Source of the DNA: Saprospiraceae bacterium UBA1994
GTDB lineage: Bacteria; Bacteroidota; Bacteroidia; Chitinophagales; Saprospiraceae
Direction of reading: 5' to 3'
Assembly (NCBI GenBank): GCA_002335865.1
Contig: DDCY01000033.1
Coordinates: 1-64,000, forward strand
Length of the DNA stretch: 64,000 bases
The notes beneath the pieces are model-generated. The model did no database searches and was not told the origin of the DNA. It saw nothing but the letters and a program-made list of their open reading frames with translations. Shown one piece after another: positions 48,429 to 56,673 of this stretch. Numbering within the stretch: position 1 is the first letter of the stretch; each line of letters opens with the position of its first letter. Position numbers and translations under genes: made by a program.

Positions 48429-49115
48429 CTACGCTACTTCTTCTTTTAACTTATCTAGATCTCTAATGAGTAATCTCTTTCTATTGAATGTGATCAGCTC
48501 TTTTGTTCTCAGTTCGTTTAGCACTGTAGTCACTGTCTGACGCGATGTCGCGGTAAGGTTAGCGATCTCTTGGTGGGTGATAAACTTACGCACGACCCAT
48601 TCATACCCTACTCTCTGTCCCCTTCTTTTCACTAGATCTAAAAGGTACTCTACGATGCGAGAGCGACTATCCTTAAATACTAATGACTCCAATCTATTTT
48701 CCATTTCTAGAACTCTCGAACCCATTACTTTCATAAAAAACATAGAAATACTACTATGATCCTTCATCAACTTATTCATCTTATCAGAGGTCAATACACA
48801 CGCTGTACTTTCTTCCATAGCATAAGCAAAATCTCTCCTCTTCTTTTCTCCGATCATCGATAGCTCTCCGAAAACCTCTCCATTATTGAGGATAGCTTTA
48901 GTAATCTCCTTACCATTATCTCCAATGTTACCTATCTTAACTCTACCTTCTACTATGAAAAATATCTTATCTGAGCTCTGTTCTGGCAGATAGATGTACT
49001 CCCCTTTCTTAAATATTTTATGACCATTATCATCAGATACCCCTGCTACCTTTTGGGGACAAAAAATGCCTGTAACGTCTATATTTTCTAAAAACCAAAG
49101 TGATTGATCCTTCAT
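48429..49115 (-). CDS. Crp/Fnr-family transcription regulator (second paralogue)
   Basis: I start at ATG 49115 (MKDQSLWFLENIDVTGIFC); the longer reading needs a TTG and adds ten residues of no evident value. The 228 residues hold a cyclic-nucleotide-binding-like domain (YLPEQSSDKIFFIVEGRVKI, GEVFGELSMIGEKKRRDFA), a coiled dimer helix (MGSRVLEMENRLESLV) and a winged helix (THQEIANLTATSRQTVTTVL). The GELS motif is kept, as in cAMP-type domains, but the usual Arg-Ser (here KKRRDFAYA) is altered. A perfect palindrome 87 bases upstream could be an operator. Only one Cys lies near the N-terminus (GIFCPQK), so it is not a classical Fnr. Confidence 0.9.
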   Translation of the reverse strand: MKDQSLWFLENIDVTGIFCPQKVAGVSDDNGHKIFKKGEYIYLPEQSSDKIFFIVEGRVKIGNIGDNGKEITKAILNNGEVFGELSMIGEKKRRDFAYAMEESTACVLTSDKMNKLMKDHSSISMFFMKVMGSRVLEMENRLESLVFKDSRSRIVEYLLDLVKRRGQRVGYEWVVRKFITHQEIANLTATSRQTVTTVLNELRTKELITFNRKRLLIRDLDKLKEEVA

Positions 49116-49201
49116 AGCGATATTGTTTTGATTAAACGGTTTCAAATTACTTTAATTTAAAGCAAGCCTCATAGGTCTGTCTTTAATCATTTATACGACA
49201 A

Positions 49202-49219
49202 ACAACCATTTATGGTTGT
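49202..49219. promoter_or_regulatory. Palindrome upstream of the second Crp/Fnr gene, candidate operator
   Basis: ACAACCAT-TT-ATGGTTGT has perfect 8-bp arms, a size and symmetry suited to a dimeric regulator. It lies between the divergent ends of the Crp/Fnr gene (start 49115) and the dnaX stop (49313). Related half-site text (TTGTTGTC at 49254-49261, two copies of CAGACAT) occurs nearby. Autoregulation is the simplest idea but is not shown. Confidence 0.4.
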
Positions 49220-49312
49220 CTACAGACATATATAAAGGTTACAACAGACATCATTGTTGTCTTTGAGTTAACAAATGTTTCAATCTAACTTAAGTTTAAT
49301 TGAAAAAACTTA

Positions 49313-51256
49313 TTATTTGTCAATCTTGAGATCAAATCGAATTCTTAGCTCTGATAATTGCGAATTTTTATTGTTCATGAGTTCATACTTCTCACGACTA
49401 TTGTAAAGTGTTTTGGGCTTCTCTTGCTCAACCTCAGGAAATAACGACTTGTCAACAACCACATCGAGAATCAAATCTTCAGCGCCTAGCTGTTCTCTTA
49501 GTTGATCCTTCAGTCTATCTTCTTGGAGTATGACATTTCTGCCATTTTCGGATCCTACTTGTACTGTAATCGTAAGTCCTACTAAAGTTCTGAAGCTATT
49601 TTTCATCGCTACTTTGACACTAGAAGATTCATTTTTATCAAAATAATCCATCCATATTTTTTCTACGAGTTCAATACTCATAGACTTTCTCGCCTCCTTT
49701 TTTGCTTGTTCCTCAGCCTTAACCGTATTCATTATAGAGTCTAGCGAACTTAATGAAGAAACACTTTTTACAGCTGGAATTGCATTGGGTTTTAATGTGG
49801 GAATTGATACTTTGGGAGTTGCTTCTGAGCTCGATATTGGATAAGTAGAAACAGACGGTTCACTAGTCGGAATCAATTCTATTTTTTCCGCAATTGGTTC
49901 TACTGGAGATAGAGCCTCAAAAGCACTTGGTAAACTTGTATGCTGAGAGGTAGGATCTTCGACTAATATTTTAATATCTTCAGCTATATTCAGACTGGTA
50001 GGTCTCGATTTTTCAGGGGTTTGTTCTTCCTCAATAGTAGTGTTCGTATTTGATGTTGGCGCCTGTAAGGCTTCAGAGTTACTTACATTAGCCTGAGAAA
50101 CACTAGCGATTAGAGTTTTTTTTTCAGCGCCTGCACTCTGAGGAATCAGATCCGCTTCTAAAGCTCTATTGAGATAGCATATTTTGCTCAAGGCAATCTC
50201 CGCATATAGCCTTTTGTTACTCGCTGTAGATAGTGACATATCACATTGATTCAGCAAATTGAGTGCCGATAGCAAAAATGAATTGGTACAGATCATAGAT
50301 TGATCATGGTACCTCTTCATAGCACCTTCACTAATCTCTAATATAGATAAGGTCTCCGGATGACGGCAGACCATCAAATTACGCATATGTTCTGACATAC
50401 CTTGGATAAATAGGTCCACTTCAAAGCCTTGCTTCATTACATCATCCAATGTCAAAAGTATCTGACTGAAATCCTCTCTGAGCAGATAATCTGTCATCTT
50501 GAAGAAATAGTCGTAATCCAATACGTTGAGTTGCGTTATAACTTCTTGATACGTAATATTATCATTTGACGCACTCGCTATCTTATCAAATATAGATAAG
50601 GCATCTCTCATCGCTCCGTCTGCCTTTTGAGCGATCATTTGGAGTGCCTCTGGCTCTGCAGTACGATTTTCAGCTTTGCAGATATGCTCAAGTTGCTGTA
50701 TTATATGTGATATCTGTATTCTTTTGAAATCAAAAATCTGACATCTACTGAGAATCGTCGGTAATATCTTATGCTTCTCCGTGGTAGCCAATATGAATAT
50801 AGCGTAAGGTGGTGGCTCTTCTAGCGTCTTTAGAAAAGCATTGAAAGCCGCTGTAGAGAGCATGTGCACCTCATCTATAATGAATACCTTATGTGATCCT
50901 TGTTGCGGTTGAAACCTTACTTGTTCGATCAGTGTACGAATCGCCTCTACACTATTGTTAGACGCGGCATCAAGCTCTATGATATTGAACGAAGCACTAT
51001 CACTAAAGGACTTACACGATCCACATTCGTTACATGGATCTACGCCATTAATCTTGTTTTCACAGTTGATCACCTTAGCTAGTATACGTGCGCAGGTAGT
51101 CTTACCTACCCCACGAGGCCCACAAAAGAGAAATGCATGAGCCAACTTATCACCAACCAGAGCATTCTTGAGAGTCTTAGCCACATGATCTTGGCCAATC
51201 ACCTCGTCAAAAGTGGCTGGTCTATACTTACGTGCGGATACTACGAATTTGCTCAT
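49313..51256 (-). CDS. dnaX: DNA polymerase III subunits gamma and tau
   Basis: DnaX is the clamp-loader ATPase of the replisome. The 647-residue full-length product corresponds to tau. Domain I-II: RKYRPATFDEVIGQDHVAKT, Walker A in FCGPRGVGKTTCARILAK, a four-Cys zinc site (INCENKINGVDPCNECGSC), Walker B FIIDEVHMLS, sensor ATTEKHKILPTILSRCQIF. Domain III ends near residue 370 (LYAEIALSKICYL). A Pro/Ser/Thr/Glu-rich linker follows, then a C-terminal domain (VEKIWMDYFDKNESSSVKVA, LREQLGAEDLILDVVVDK). An A9 run at codons 378-381 lies exactly at the domain III/linker junction and could give a shorter gamma form. A strong promoter lies 28 bases upstream. Confidence 0.96.
   Translation of the reverse strand: MSKFVVSARKYRPATFDEVIGQDHVAKTLKNALVGDKLAHAFLFCGPRGVGKTTCARILAKVINCENKINGVDPCNECGSCKSFSDSASFNIIELDAASNNSVEAIRTLIEQVRFQPQQGSHKVFIIDEVHMLSTAAFNAFLKTLEEPPPYAIFILATTEKHKILPTILSRCQIFDFKRIQISHIIQQLEHICKAENRTAEPEALQMIAQKADGAMRDALSIFDKIASASNDNITYQEVITQLNVLDYDYFFKMTDYLLREDFSQILLTLDDVMKQGFEVDLFIQGMSEHMRNLMVCRHPETLSILEISEGAMKRYHDQSMICTNSFLLSALNLLNQCDMSLSTASNKRLYAEIALSKICYLNRALEADLIPQSAGAEKKTLIASVSQANVSNSEALQAPTSNTNTTIEEEQTPEKSRPTSLNIAEDIKILVEDPTSQHTSLPSAFEALSPVEPIAEKIELIPTSEPSVSTYPISSSEATPKVSIPTLKPNAIPAVKSVSSLSSLDSIMNTVKAEEQAKKEARKSMSIELVEKIWMDYFDKNESSSVKVAMKNSFRTLVGLTITVQVGSENGRNVILQEDRLKDQLREQLGAEDLILDVVVDKSLFPEVEQEKPKTLYNSREKYELMNNKNSQLSELRIRFDLKIDK
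50116..50124 (-). other. A9 slippery run in dnaX, candidate tau/gamma switch
   Basis: On the coding strand nine consecutive A follow GCTG, read GAA AAA AAA ACT at codons 378-381. An added A gives AAC TCT AAT CGC TAG (stop at 50105-50103). A missing A gives CTC TAA (stop at 50112-50110). Both slipped frames therefore end within five codons, leaving a product of about 380 residues that keeps the whole ATPase and oligomerisation part. Confidence 0.6.
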
Positions 51257-51284
51257 GTTGCTAAGGGCGATTTCATGTTTGTGT

Positions 51285-51314
51285 CAAAGGTAAGAAACTG
51301 AGCCAATTTCCAAA
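51285..51314 (-). promoter_or_regulatory. Bacteroidota-type promoter of dnaX
   Basis: On the minus strand TTTG (51314-51311), an 18-base spacer and TACCTTTG (51292-51285) match the consensus at both elements, 28 bases before the start codon. Confidence 0.7.
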
Positions 51315-51368
51315 CTCTAATTAGTATCTTCGACCTAAGAAATATTAGAGAATAAATATCTTTCGAAT

Positions 51369-53006
51369 ATGAAAATAACTGTAGCACAGATCAACTATCA
51401 TGTAGGTAATTTTGAGGCTAATGTAGATAAAATGCTAAAAGCTGTAAAAGAGGCCAAAGTCGCTGGATCAGATATTGTATGCTTTAGTGAATTAGCCACT
51501 TGTGCTTATCCACCAAGAGATTTTCTAGAGTTCGAAGACTTTATTATTAGAGCCGAGAAAAGTATCGAGAGATTAGCCAAAGCCGCAGATGATATAGCTA
51601 TAGTTGTAGGTTCACCCAGTCGAAATCCTGTCATAGAAGGTAAAGACTTATACAACTCAGTGTACTTCCTTGCGGATAAAGAGGTGAAATTTGTACAACA
51701 TAAAACGCTCCTGCCTACTTATGATATATTTGATGAGTATAGATATTTTGAGCCAGCCTCAGAATGGGGCGTAATAGAATACAAAGGCAAAAAGATTGCA
51801 TTGACTGTATGTGAAGACATATGGAATATCGGAAACGAAAATCCATTATATACCATATGTCCAATGGATGAAATGATCAAGTTTGAGCCAGATTTCATTA
51901 TCAATGTATCAGCTTCACCATTTTCACATATTCACTCTAAAGAAAGACTACATATATGCGAAGAGAATGTCAAAAGATATAATATTCCACTATTCTATAT
52001 CAATCACGTAGGCGCTCAGACGGAGCTCATATTTGATGGTGGATCAGTAATCGCTTCACCTAATGGTAATATCTATGAAGAACTACCCTACTTTGTAGAA
52101 GCGATCAAGCATTATGAATTGGATGAAGTTATAAATGGCGAGCAAGAAATTCTGCAACCCAAAGATAAGATCAAAGATATCCATGATGCGATTGTACTCG
52201 GCATCAAAGATTACTTCGGAAAATTAGGATTTACCAAAGCTGTATTAGGTCTCTCAGGAGGAATCGATAGTGCGGTCACAGCAGTACTAGCAGCTAGAGC
52301 ATTAGGACCTGAAAATGTACGTGTACTACTTATGCCATCACAGTTTTCTAGTGATCACTCAGTTAATGATGCGGTAGCTTTATCCGAAAATTTAGAAATA
52401 CAATATGACATAATAGCGATCAAGGATATGTATGACTCATATCTAGAAAATTTATCTCCGTTATTCGGTGATCTGCCTTTCAATGTAACTGAAGAAAATA
52501 TACAAGCACGTGTCAGAGGAACACTCAATATGGCGATCTCTAATAAATTTGGGAACATACTACTCAATACTTCTAACAAAAGCGAGATGGCAGTAGGTTA
52601 TGGAACACTATATGGCGACCTTGCTGGAGGTATATCTGTGATAGGTGATGTATACAAAACTGATGTATTTCGCATGGCCGAATATATGAATAAAGATGGC
52701 GTAGTCATACCTGTAAATACTATGACCAAACCACCAAGTGCAGAACTAAGACCTGATCAAAAAGATAGCGATAGTTTACCAGACTACAATATACTAGATG
52801 AAATACTTGAGCTATACATCGAGCACCATAAAGGACCGAAAGAGATAGTAGCTGCCGGTCATGATCCTGCACTAGTAAAACGAATTCTTAAAATGGTCAA
52901 CATCAATGAATTTAAAAGGTACCAGACTGCACCTACGCTCAGGGTTTCGCCGAAGGCATTTGGTATGGGCAGGAGAATGCCGATAGTGGCGAAGTATTTG
53001 TCGTAG
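51369..53006 (+). CDS. nadE: Glutamine-dependent NAD+ synthetase
   Basis: NadE amidates nicotinate adenine dinucleotide to NAD, taking ammonia from glutamine. The 545-residue chain has an N-terminal nitrilase-type glutaminase domain (catalytic Glu in CFSELATCAYPPRDFLE, Lys in VQHKTLLPTYDIFDEYRYF, Cys in ALTVCEDIW) and a C-terminal synthetase domain with the PP-loop LGLSGGIDSAVTAVLAARAL, SNKSEMAVGYGTLYGDLAG and KPPSAELRPDQKDSDSLPDY. The length fits the bacterial two-domain form. It is divergent from dnaX; TATCTTCG at 51325-51332 is a possible -7 element, one base off consensus. Confidence 0.96.
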   Translation: MKITVAQINYHVGNFEANVDKMLKAVKEAKVAGSDIVCFSELATCAYPPRDFLEFEDFIIRAEKSIERLAKAADDIAIVVGSPSRNPVIEGKDLYNSVYFLADKEVKFVQHKTLLPTYDIFDEYRYFEPASEWGVIEYKGKKIALTVCEDIWNIGNENPLYTICPMDEMIKFEPDFIINVSASPFSHIHSKERLHICEENVKRYNIPLFYINHVGAQTELIFDGGSVIASPNGNIYEELPYFVEAIKHYELDEVINGEQEILQPKDKIKDIHDAIVLGIKDYFGKLGFTKAVLGLSGGIDSAVTAVLAARALGPENVRVLLMPSQFSSDHSVNDAVALSENLEIQYDIIAIKDMYDSYLENLSPLFGDLPFNVTEENIQARVRGTLNMAISNKFGNILLNTSNKSEMAVGYGTLYGDLAGGISVIGDVYKTDVFRMAEYMNKDGVVIPVNTMTKPPSAELRPDQKDSDSLPDYNILDEILELYIEHHKGPKEIVAAGHDPALVKRILKMVNINEFKRYQTAPTLRVSPKAFGMGRRMPIVAKYLS

Positions 53007-53429
53007 GTAAACTCAGGACATTAAATAAGAACCAAAAAATGGGAAGTCATTGAATTCTTGTCATATCATGGTTTCATATTTCAGTCCACATTTGAATCCC
53101 CTTCTGTAGATCTTAGAACACATATCTTCAAATATATTACAGATCATTTAAATTTTGAAAATATTGCTCCCGTATTTAATGATATAGTAGCAAGATTAGT
53201 CAATACTGTACAAAAGTATAATATACTAATTCACTATCGAGTGGTTTTATTACCTCGGCTGAAGCCAAAGTGACATTAGTCTTAATAGTCAAAAATTGGT
53301 GCGATGTCCAATGTAATTGCTACTGAAGTAGCAAGTATAGCTATACGTTGAGCGACAGCACATATTTTCTTATATTTATAGAATACCTATAGGATGAAAT
53401 GTAGGTTATAACCAGAAATAGAAAATATT
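53007..53429. other. Gene-poor stretch after nadE
   Basis: A 71-codon frame opens with TTG at 53058 but resembles nothing I know and is probably chance. Near the end, TTG (53348-53350) and TATATTTA (53371-53378), 20 bases apart, could be a weak promoter for the next gene. No terminator is seen after nadE. Confidence 0.4.
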
Positions 53430-53801
53430 ATGAGTGAAAATATTTTTCTAAAAAATGATCCAAAAATTGAATTCCAGTTTCTTGAAAATGGTTTTGAATT
53501 AATCGATAGACAAACAAATCGAAATTCTGGTTTTTACTCTTATGATGATTTACTGTCTATTGATTTAGATAATGCTTGGTTCCCTAGATTAGCCAAATGG
53601 TTAAGAGCTATAACATGGATAATTAATGGTGTTCCATTTTTTCCTGATTCAGATTCTTACAAAAAGGCTAAGCTTACTATTCATAGCGAAAAATCTAATC
53701 TTAGTATATGGTTGACTGACACTTTTATGGCTGAAAAAGCGAAAAACATAAAGGAAATATTGGACACAAAATCCAAACAATCCCCTAATAATCACAAGTA
53801 A
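53430..53801 (+). CDS. Small protein of unknown function
   Basis: I do not recognise this 123-residue protein. It reads as coding: PKIEFQFLENGFELIDRQTN, SGFYSYDDLLSIDLDNAWFP, a short hydrophobic piece WLRAITWIINGVPFF, then KKAKLTIHSEKSNLSIWLTD and a helix MAEKAKNIKEILDTK. The run of short strands ending in one helix resembles small PH-like domains, but that is only an impression. The charged, asparagine-rich text and the lack of conserved neighbours suggest a lineage-specific gene. Confidence 0.6.
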   Translation: MSENIFLKNDPKIEFQFLENGFELIDRQTNRNSGFYSYDDLLSIDLDNAWFPRLAKWLRAITWIINGVPFFPDSDSYKKAKLTIHSEKSNLSIWLTDTFMAEKAKNIKEILDTKSKQSPNNHK

Positions 53802-53830
53802 TACAATATCAATTATCTTCGGATACAACA

Positions 53831-53861
53831 TTGTCTCTTTGAGTACTTACTCATATCTTTG
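53831..53861 (+). promoter_or_regulatory. Candidate promoter of the frameshifted small ORF
   Basis: TTG (53831-53833), a 20-base spacer and TATCTTTG (53854-53861, a perfect TAnnTTTG) precede the GTG at 53884 by 22 bases. Confidence 0.5.
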
Positions 53862-53883
53862 TCGCTAATAAAACTCCAACTTA

Positions 53884-54092
53884 GTGAATACAATCATAAA
53901 AGAAATATTTCAAGATAACACCTTTGAGAAAGACAAATCCGAATTACTCTACAGCAAATTAAAAAAATAGACCTCAAGAGGGGAGCATTTTTACTAAAGG
54001 CGGATGATGAAAAGTTCATGATTTATACTACGTACATTCCAGATGTCTTAGAAGTTACTTCTCTCATCAAAATGGATAGTTTAAAGAAATAA
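53884..54092 (+). pseudogene. Small gene broken by a one-base loss in an A tract
   Basis: A GTG at 53884 starts IIKEIFQDNTFEKDKSELLY then SKLKK and stops at TAG just after a run of seven A (53961-53967). In the next frame the text continues without break as DLKRGAFLLKADDEKFMIYT then TYIPDVLEVTSLIKMDSLKK to TAA at 54092. One extra A would join the halves into a 69-residue protein. The promoter is intact, so this may be a fresh mutation, a switchable A tract, programmed slippage or a sequencing error. The family is not recognised. Confidence 0.6.
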
Positions 54093-54101
54093 TGGTATTC
54101 A

Positions 54102-55199
54102 CTAAAAAATAATGAATTTCCCATTTTTATACATCAACTCTCCATCAACGATGATCTGTCCTCCATCTCTCATATCTGAAATCATATCCCAGTGGATCGC
54201 TGATTGATTGAGTCCTCCATTTTGCTTGTATGCCTGACCTACTGCCATATGGATAGATCCACCAATCTTTTCATCAAATAGAATGTTCTTAGTAGCCCTC
54301 TGTATATTATAATTGGTGCCTATGGCTACTTCTCCAAATCGATTGGCTCCAGGTATTTTCATTACTTCATCGATCACTTCTCTACCTCTCTCTGCATCCC
54401 ATTTGACTATCACACCATTCTCTACCCACAGTGTAACATTGTGCACATCTTGACCCATATATACTATCGGATAGTCGAAAAATGCTACCCCATTGACACT
54501 GTCTTCTATCGGAGCAGAGTATACTTCTCCAGATGGCATATTAGTCTGACCATCAGAGTTCATCCATATTCTGTCTTTTACTCTGAATGTAATATCCGTC
54601 TTCTTGGATTTATATTGTATGACATCCGCTTTATTGAGATAGTCAACTACTTTTTGTTGCGATGCGCGCACTTTGAGCCATTCTCCTTCTGGATCATCAG
54701 CAAAAAGATTACATGCATTAAAGACAAACTGTTGGTACTCTTCCAAACTCATTCCTGCTTCTTGAGCACTGGCTTGGGTAGGATACTGACAGAGAGATCT
54801 TTTAAGTGATCTGTCTGCCGTGCGTGTGAAGTATGTTTGATTGATACCAGACAAAGCATTGCTCCTTTTCTTTAGTTGCTCAGAATCAACACTTTGTGTT
54901 TCTTTTAAATTAAATGGTGCACGTATTGCTAAAAATGCATCATATTTCTCCATTGCTTCTTTTTGCAATGGAGAAATATGTGCTAATTGATCATCATTAG
55001 CATGATCCAGAAATATCTTCGTTTCTTCTCTGAAAGCCATTTTGATATCTATGTGTGCGCCAGCTTTCATAGCGACTCTATATACCTCTCTTACAAGTGG
55101 CTGAGCTAAAGTGGTTGTCGTGATATATAATCTCTCTCCTTGCTGTATCTCAAGGCAATAGTGCACTAGTAAGTTGGCGTATTTTTCTAGTATTCGCAT
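54102..55199 (-). CDS. Family M29 aminopeptidase
   Basis: This 365-residue metallo-aminopeptidase removes N-terminal amino acids from peptides in the cytoplasm; there is no signal peptide. The N-terminal domain (ANLLVHYCLEIQQGERLYIT, PLVREVYRVAMKAGAHIDIK) is followed by the catalytic domain with the expected metal ligands: Glu in QTNMPSGEVYSAPIEDSVNG, Glu in RFGEVAIGTN, His in GGSIHMAVGQAY and His-x-Asp in SAIHWDMISDM. The length is slightly below the usual 400 or so. It converges on the frameshifted small ORF, 9 bases away. Confidence 0.93.
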   Translation of the reverse strand: MRILEKYANLLVHYCLEIQQGERLYITTTTLAQPLVREVYRVAMKAGAHIDIKMAFREETKIFLDHANDDQLAHISPLQKEAMEKYDAFLAIRAPFNLKETQSVDSEQLKKRSNALSGINQTYFTRTADRSLKRSLCQYPTQASAQEAGMSLEEYQQFVFNACNLFADDPEGEWLKVRASQQKVVDYLNKADVIQYKSKKTDITFRVKDRIWMNSDGQTNMPSGEVYSAPIEDSVNGVAFFDYPIVYMGQDVHNVTLWVENGVIVKWDAERGREVIDEVMKIPGANRFGEVAIGTNYNIQRATKNILFDEKIGGSIHMAVGQAYKQNGGLNQSAIHWDMISDMRDGGQIIVDGELMYKNGKFIIF

Positions 55200-55358
55200 A
55201 ATTTCTTCTCTTTATTCCTGCAAATTAATTAATACTTTTTGAAAGCCCATAAATAGGCCTTTACGGTCATATACTAATTCAGTTCGTAAAATATTTAGAC
55301 CTCTCTGCTAACAATAAATTCTCTATTAGATTTTGGCTGCCTTTTCTAATTTTACTCG

Positions 55359-55568
55359 ATTACCAAAATAATTATAGATCTAGCCAAATCATATAAAAAT
55401 AATCCACTTGCGGCAATATGTAAAGTGCTACAGATCATATCCGACAAAAAACTAGAGACACAATTTAAGAGAATTATAAAAGCTGGAAAAGTACTTGCAA
55501 AACTCTCAGTAGACGTTGATCAGATCGAAATAATGAAGTTTCAACATGTTATTCGTAACATATTTTAA
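55359..55568 (+). pseudogene. Protein C-terminal fragment without a start codon
   Basis: The frame from 55350 to TAA at 55568 reads as good protein: ITKIIIDLAKSYKNNPLAAI, then LQIISDKKLETQFKRIIKAG, KVLAKLSVDVDQIEIMKF and QHVIRNIF, apparently three or four amphipathic helices. There is no ATG, GTG or TTG near its beginning; ATT at 55359 is the only near-start. I read it as the surviving end of a lost gene, or a small gene with a rare start. The family is not recognised. Confidence 0.4.
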
Positions 55569-55653
55569 AAATTATCATGGATAACATGCAGTTATATGAT
55601 GGTCTTCTTATTTTCGTGGTACATTTAAGTAAACTATCAACAACTTACCTGTC

Positions 55654-56568
55654 ATCGCCAAAGAATATTACGCTCACGGAAAATTACTTCTCACTGGAGA
55701 ATATGCTGTCTTAGACGGTGCACTTGCACTTGCTCTTCCTACTAAGAAAGGGCAAAAGATGACCGTCAAAAACACACGTGGATCTGACCTGATCTGGGAA
55801 AGTCTTACTCCAGAGGGTAATAGTTGGTTCAATGCTGATTTTGCTATACTAGATTTCAAGTCCAATAAGACTACTAATCTAGAGACGAGCCTATTGCTCA
55901 TGAAAATATTCAAAGGAGCAATCAATCTCAATTCAGAGTTTCTATCTAAATGGAATGGCTTCAAAGTAGAGACTCAGTTAGAATTTCCGCAGAACTGGGG
56001 ATTAGGTAGTAGTAGTACTCTTATACACCTAGTTGCTCAATGGGCAGATGTAAATCCACTAGAGTTATATTATAAAGTATTCAGTGGATCTGGATTTGAT
56101 GTCGCATGTGCTGGAGCAGATGGACCGATTACCTTCTTTTCTAATGATGAAGAAATAGGATATACATCGATAAATTGGACACCGTCGTTCACCAAAAATA
56201 TCTATTTTGTTCATCTCAATGAGAAAGCAGATTCTCAAATAGCAGTGAAAGACTACTTCAAAAAAGCTAGGAAGAGAAAGCAACTCGCAGCAGATATTGA
56301 TGCCATCACCAAAGAAATGGTAAATGTAAGTAGTTTATCAAAATTCGAAGAACTCATCGATAAGCACGAATCTATTCTCAGCAAAAGCTTAGGTCTACCA
56401 ACGATCAAGGAAGAAAGATTTAGCGACTTTCAAGGTTGTGTCAAATCTCTAGGTGCTTGGGGAGGTGATTTCGCTTTGGTAACTGGCTCTAAGGAAAATG
56501 ACCTTAGAGAATACTTCACAGAAAAGGGCCATGATACGGTCTTGTCTTACAGCGATTTGATTCTCTAA
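55654..56568 (+). CDS. GYDIA-family GHMP kinase (mevalonate-pathway kinase type)
   Basis: This is a GHMP-superfamily kinase of the GYDIA group, which in Bacteroidota occurs with mevalonate-pathway genes. Homology begins well before the first ATG (55759): the same frame upstream reads AKEYYAHGKLLLTGEYAVLD, the conserved first motif. No ATG, GTG or TTG exists between the stop at 55630 and that motif; I place the start at ATC 55654, giving about 304 residues, but this is a judgement. Other motifs are NWGLGSSSTLIHLVAQWA (phosphate loop) and LGAWGGDFALVTGS (C-terminal motif). With mvaA and fni in the window it suggests phosphorylation of mevalonate or its phosphate. Confidence 0.82.
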   Translation: MAKEYYAHGKLLLTGEYAVLDGALALALPTKKGQKMTVKNTRGSDLIWESLTPEGNSWFNADFAILDFKSNKTTNLETSLLLMKIFKGAINLNSEFLSKWNGFKVETQLEFPQNWGLGSSSTLIHLVAQWADVNPLELYYKVFSGSGFDVACAGADGPITFFSNDEEIGYTSINWTPSFTKNIYFVHLNEKADSQIAVKDYFKKARKRKQLAADIDAITKEMVNVSSLSKFEELIDKHESILSKSLGLPTIKEERFSDFQGCVKSLGAWGGDFALVTGSKENDLREYFTEKGHDTVLSYSDLIL

Positions 56569-56673
56569 TTCTTAGAAAATTAAAAGCATTACAAAAATGA
56601 AAAAGCATTACTGAGATTTAGCCATGTTTTATCTTTGGAATTTCGAATATTCCTTTTTTGGAATGTCCTTTTC

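Noticed and set aside
53058..53273. 71-codon plus-strand frame after nadE
   Set aside because: TTG start, no recognised motif, no promoter in front; kept only as part of the gap note.
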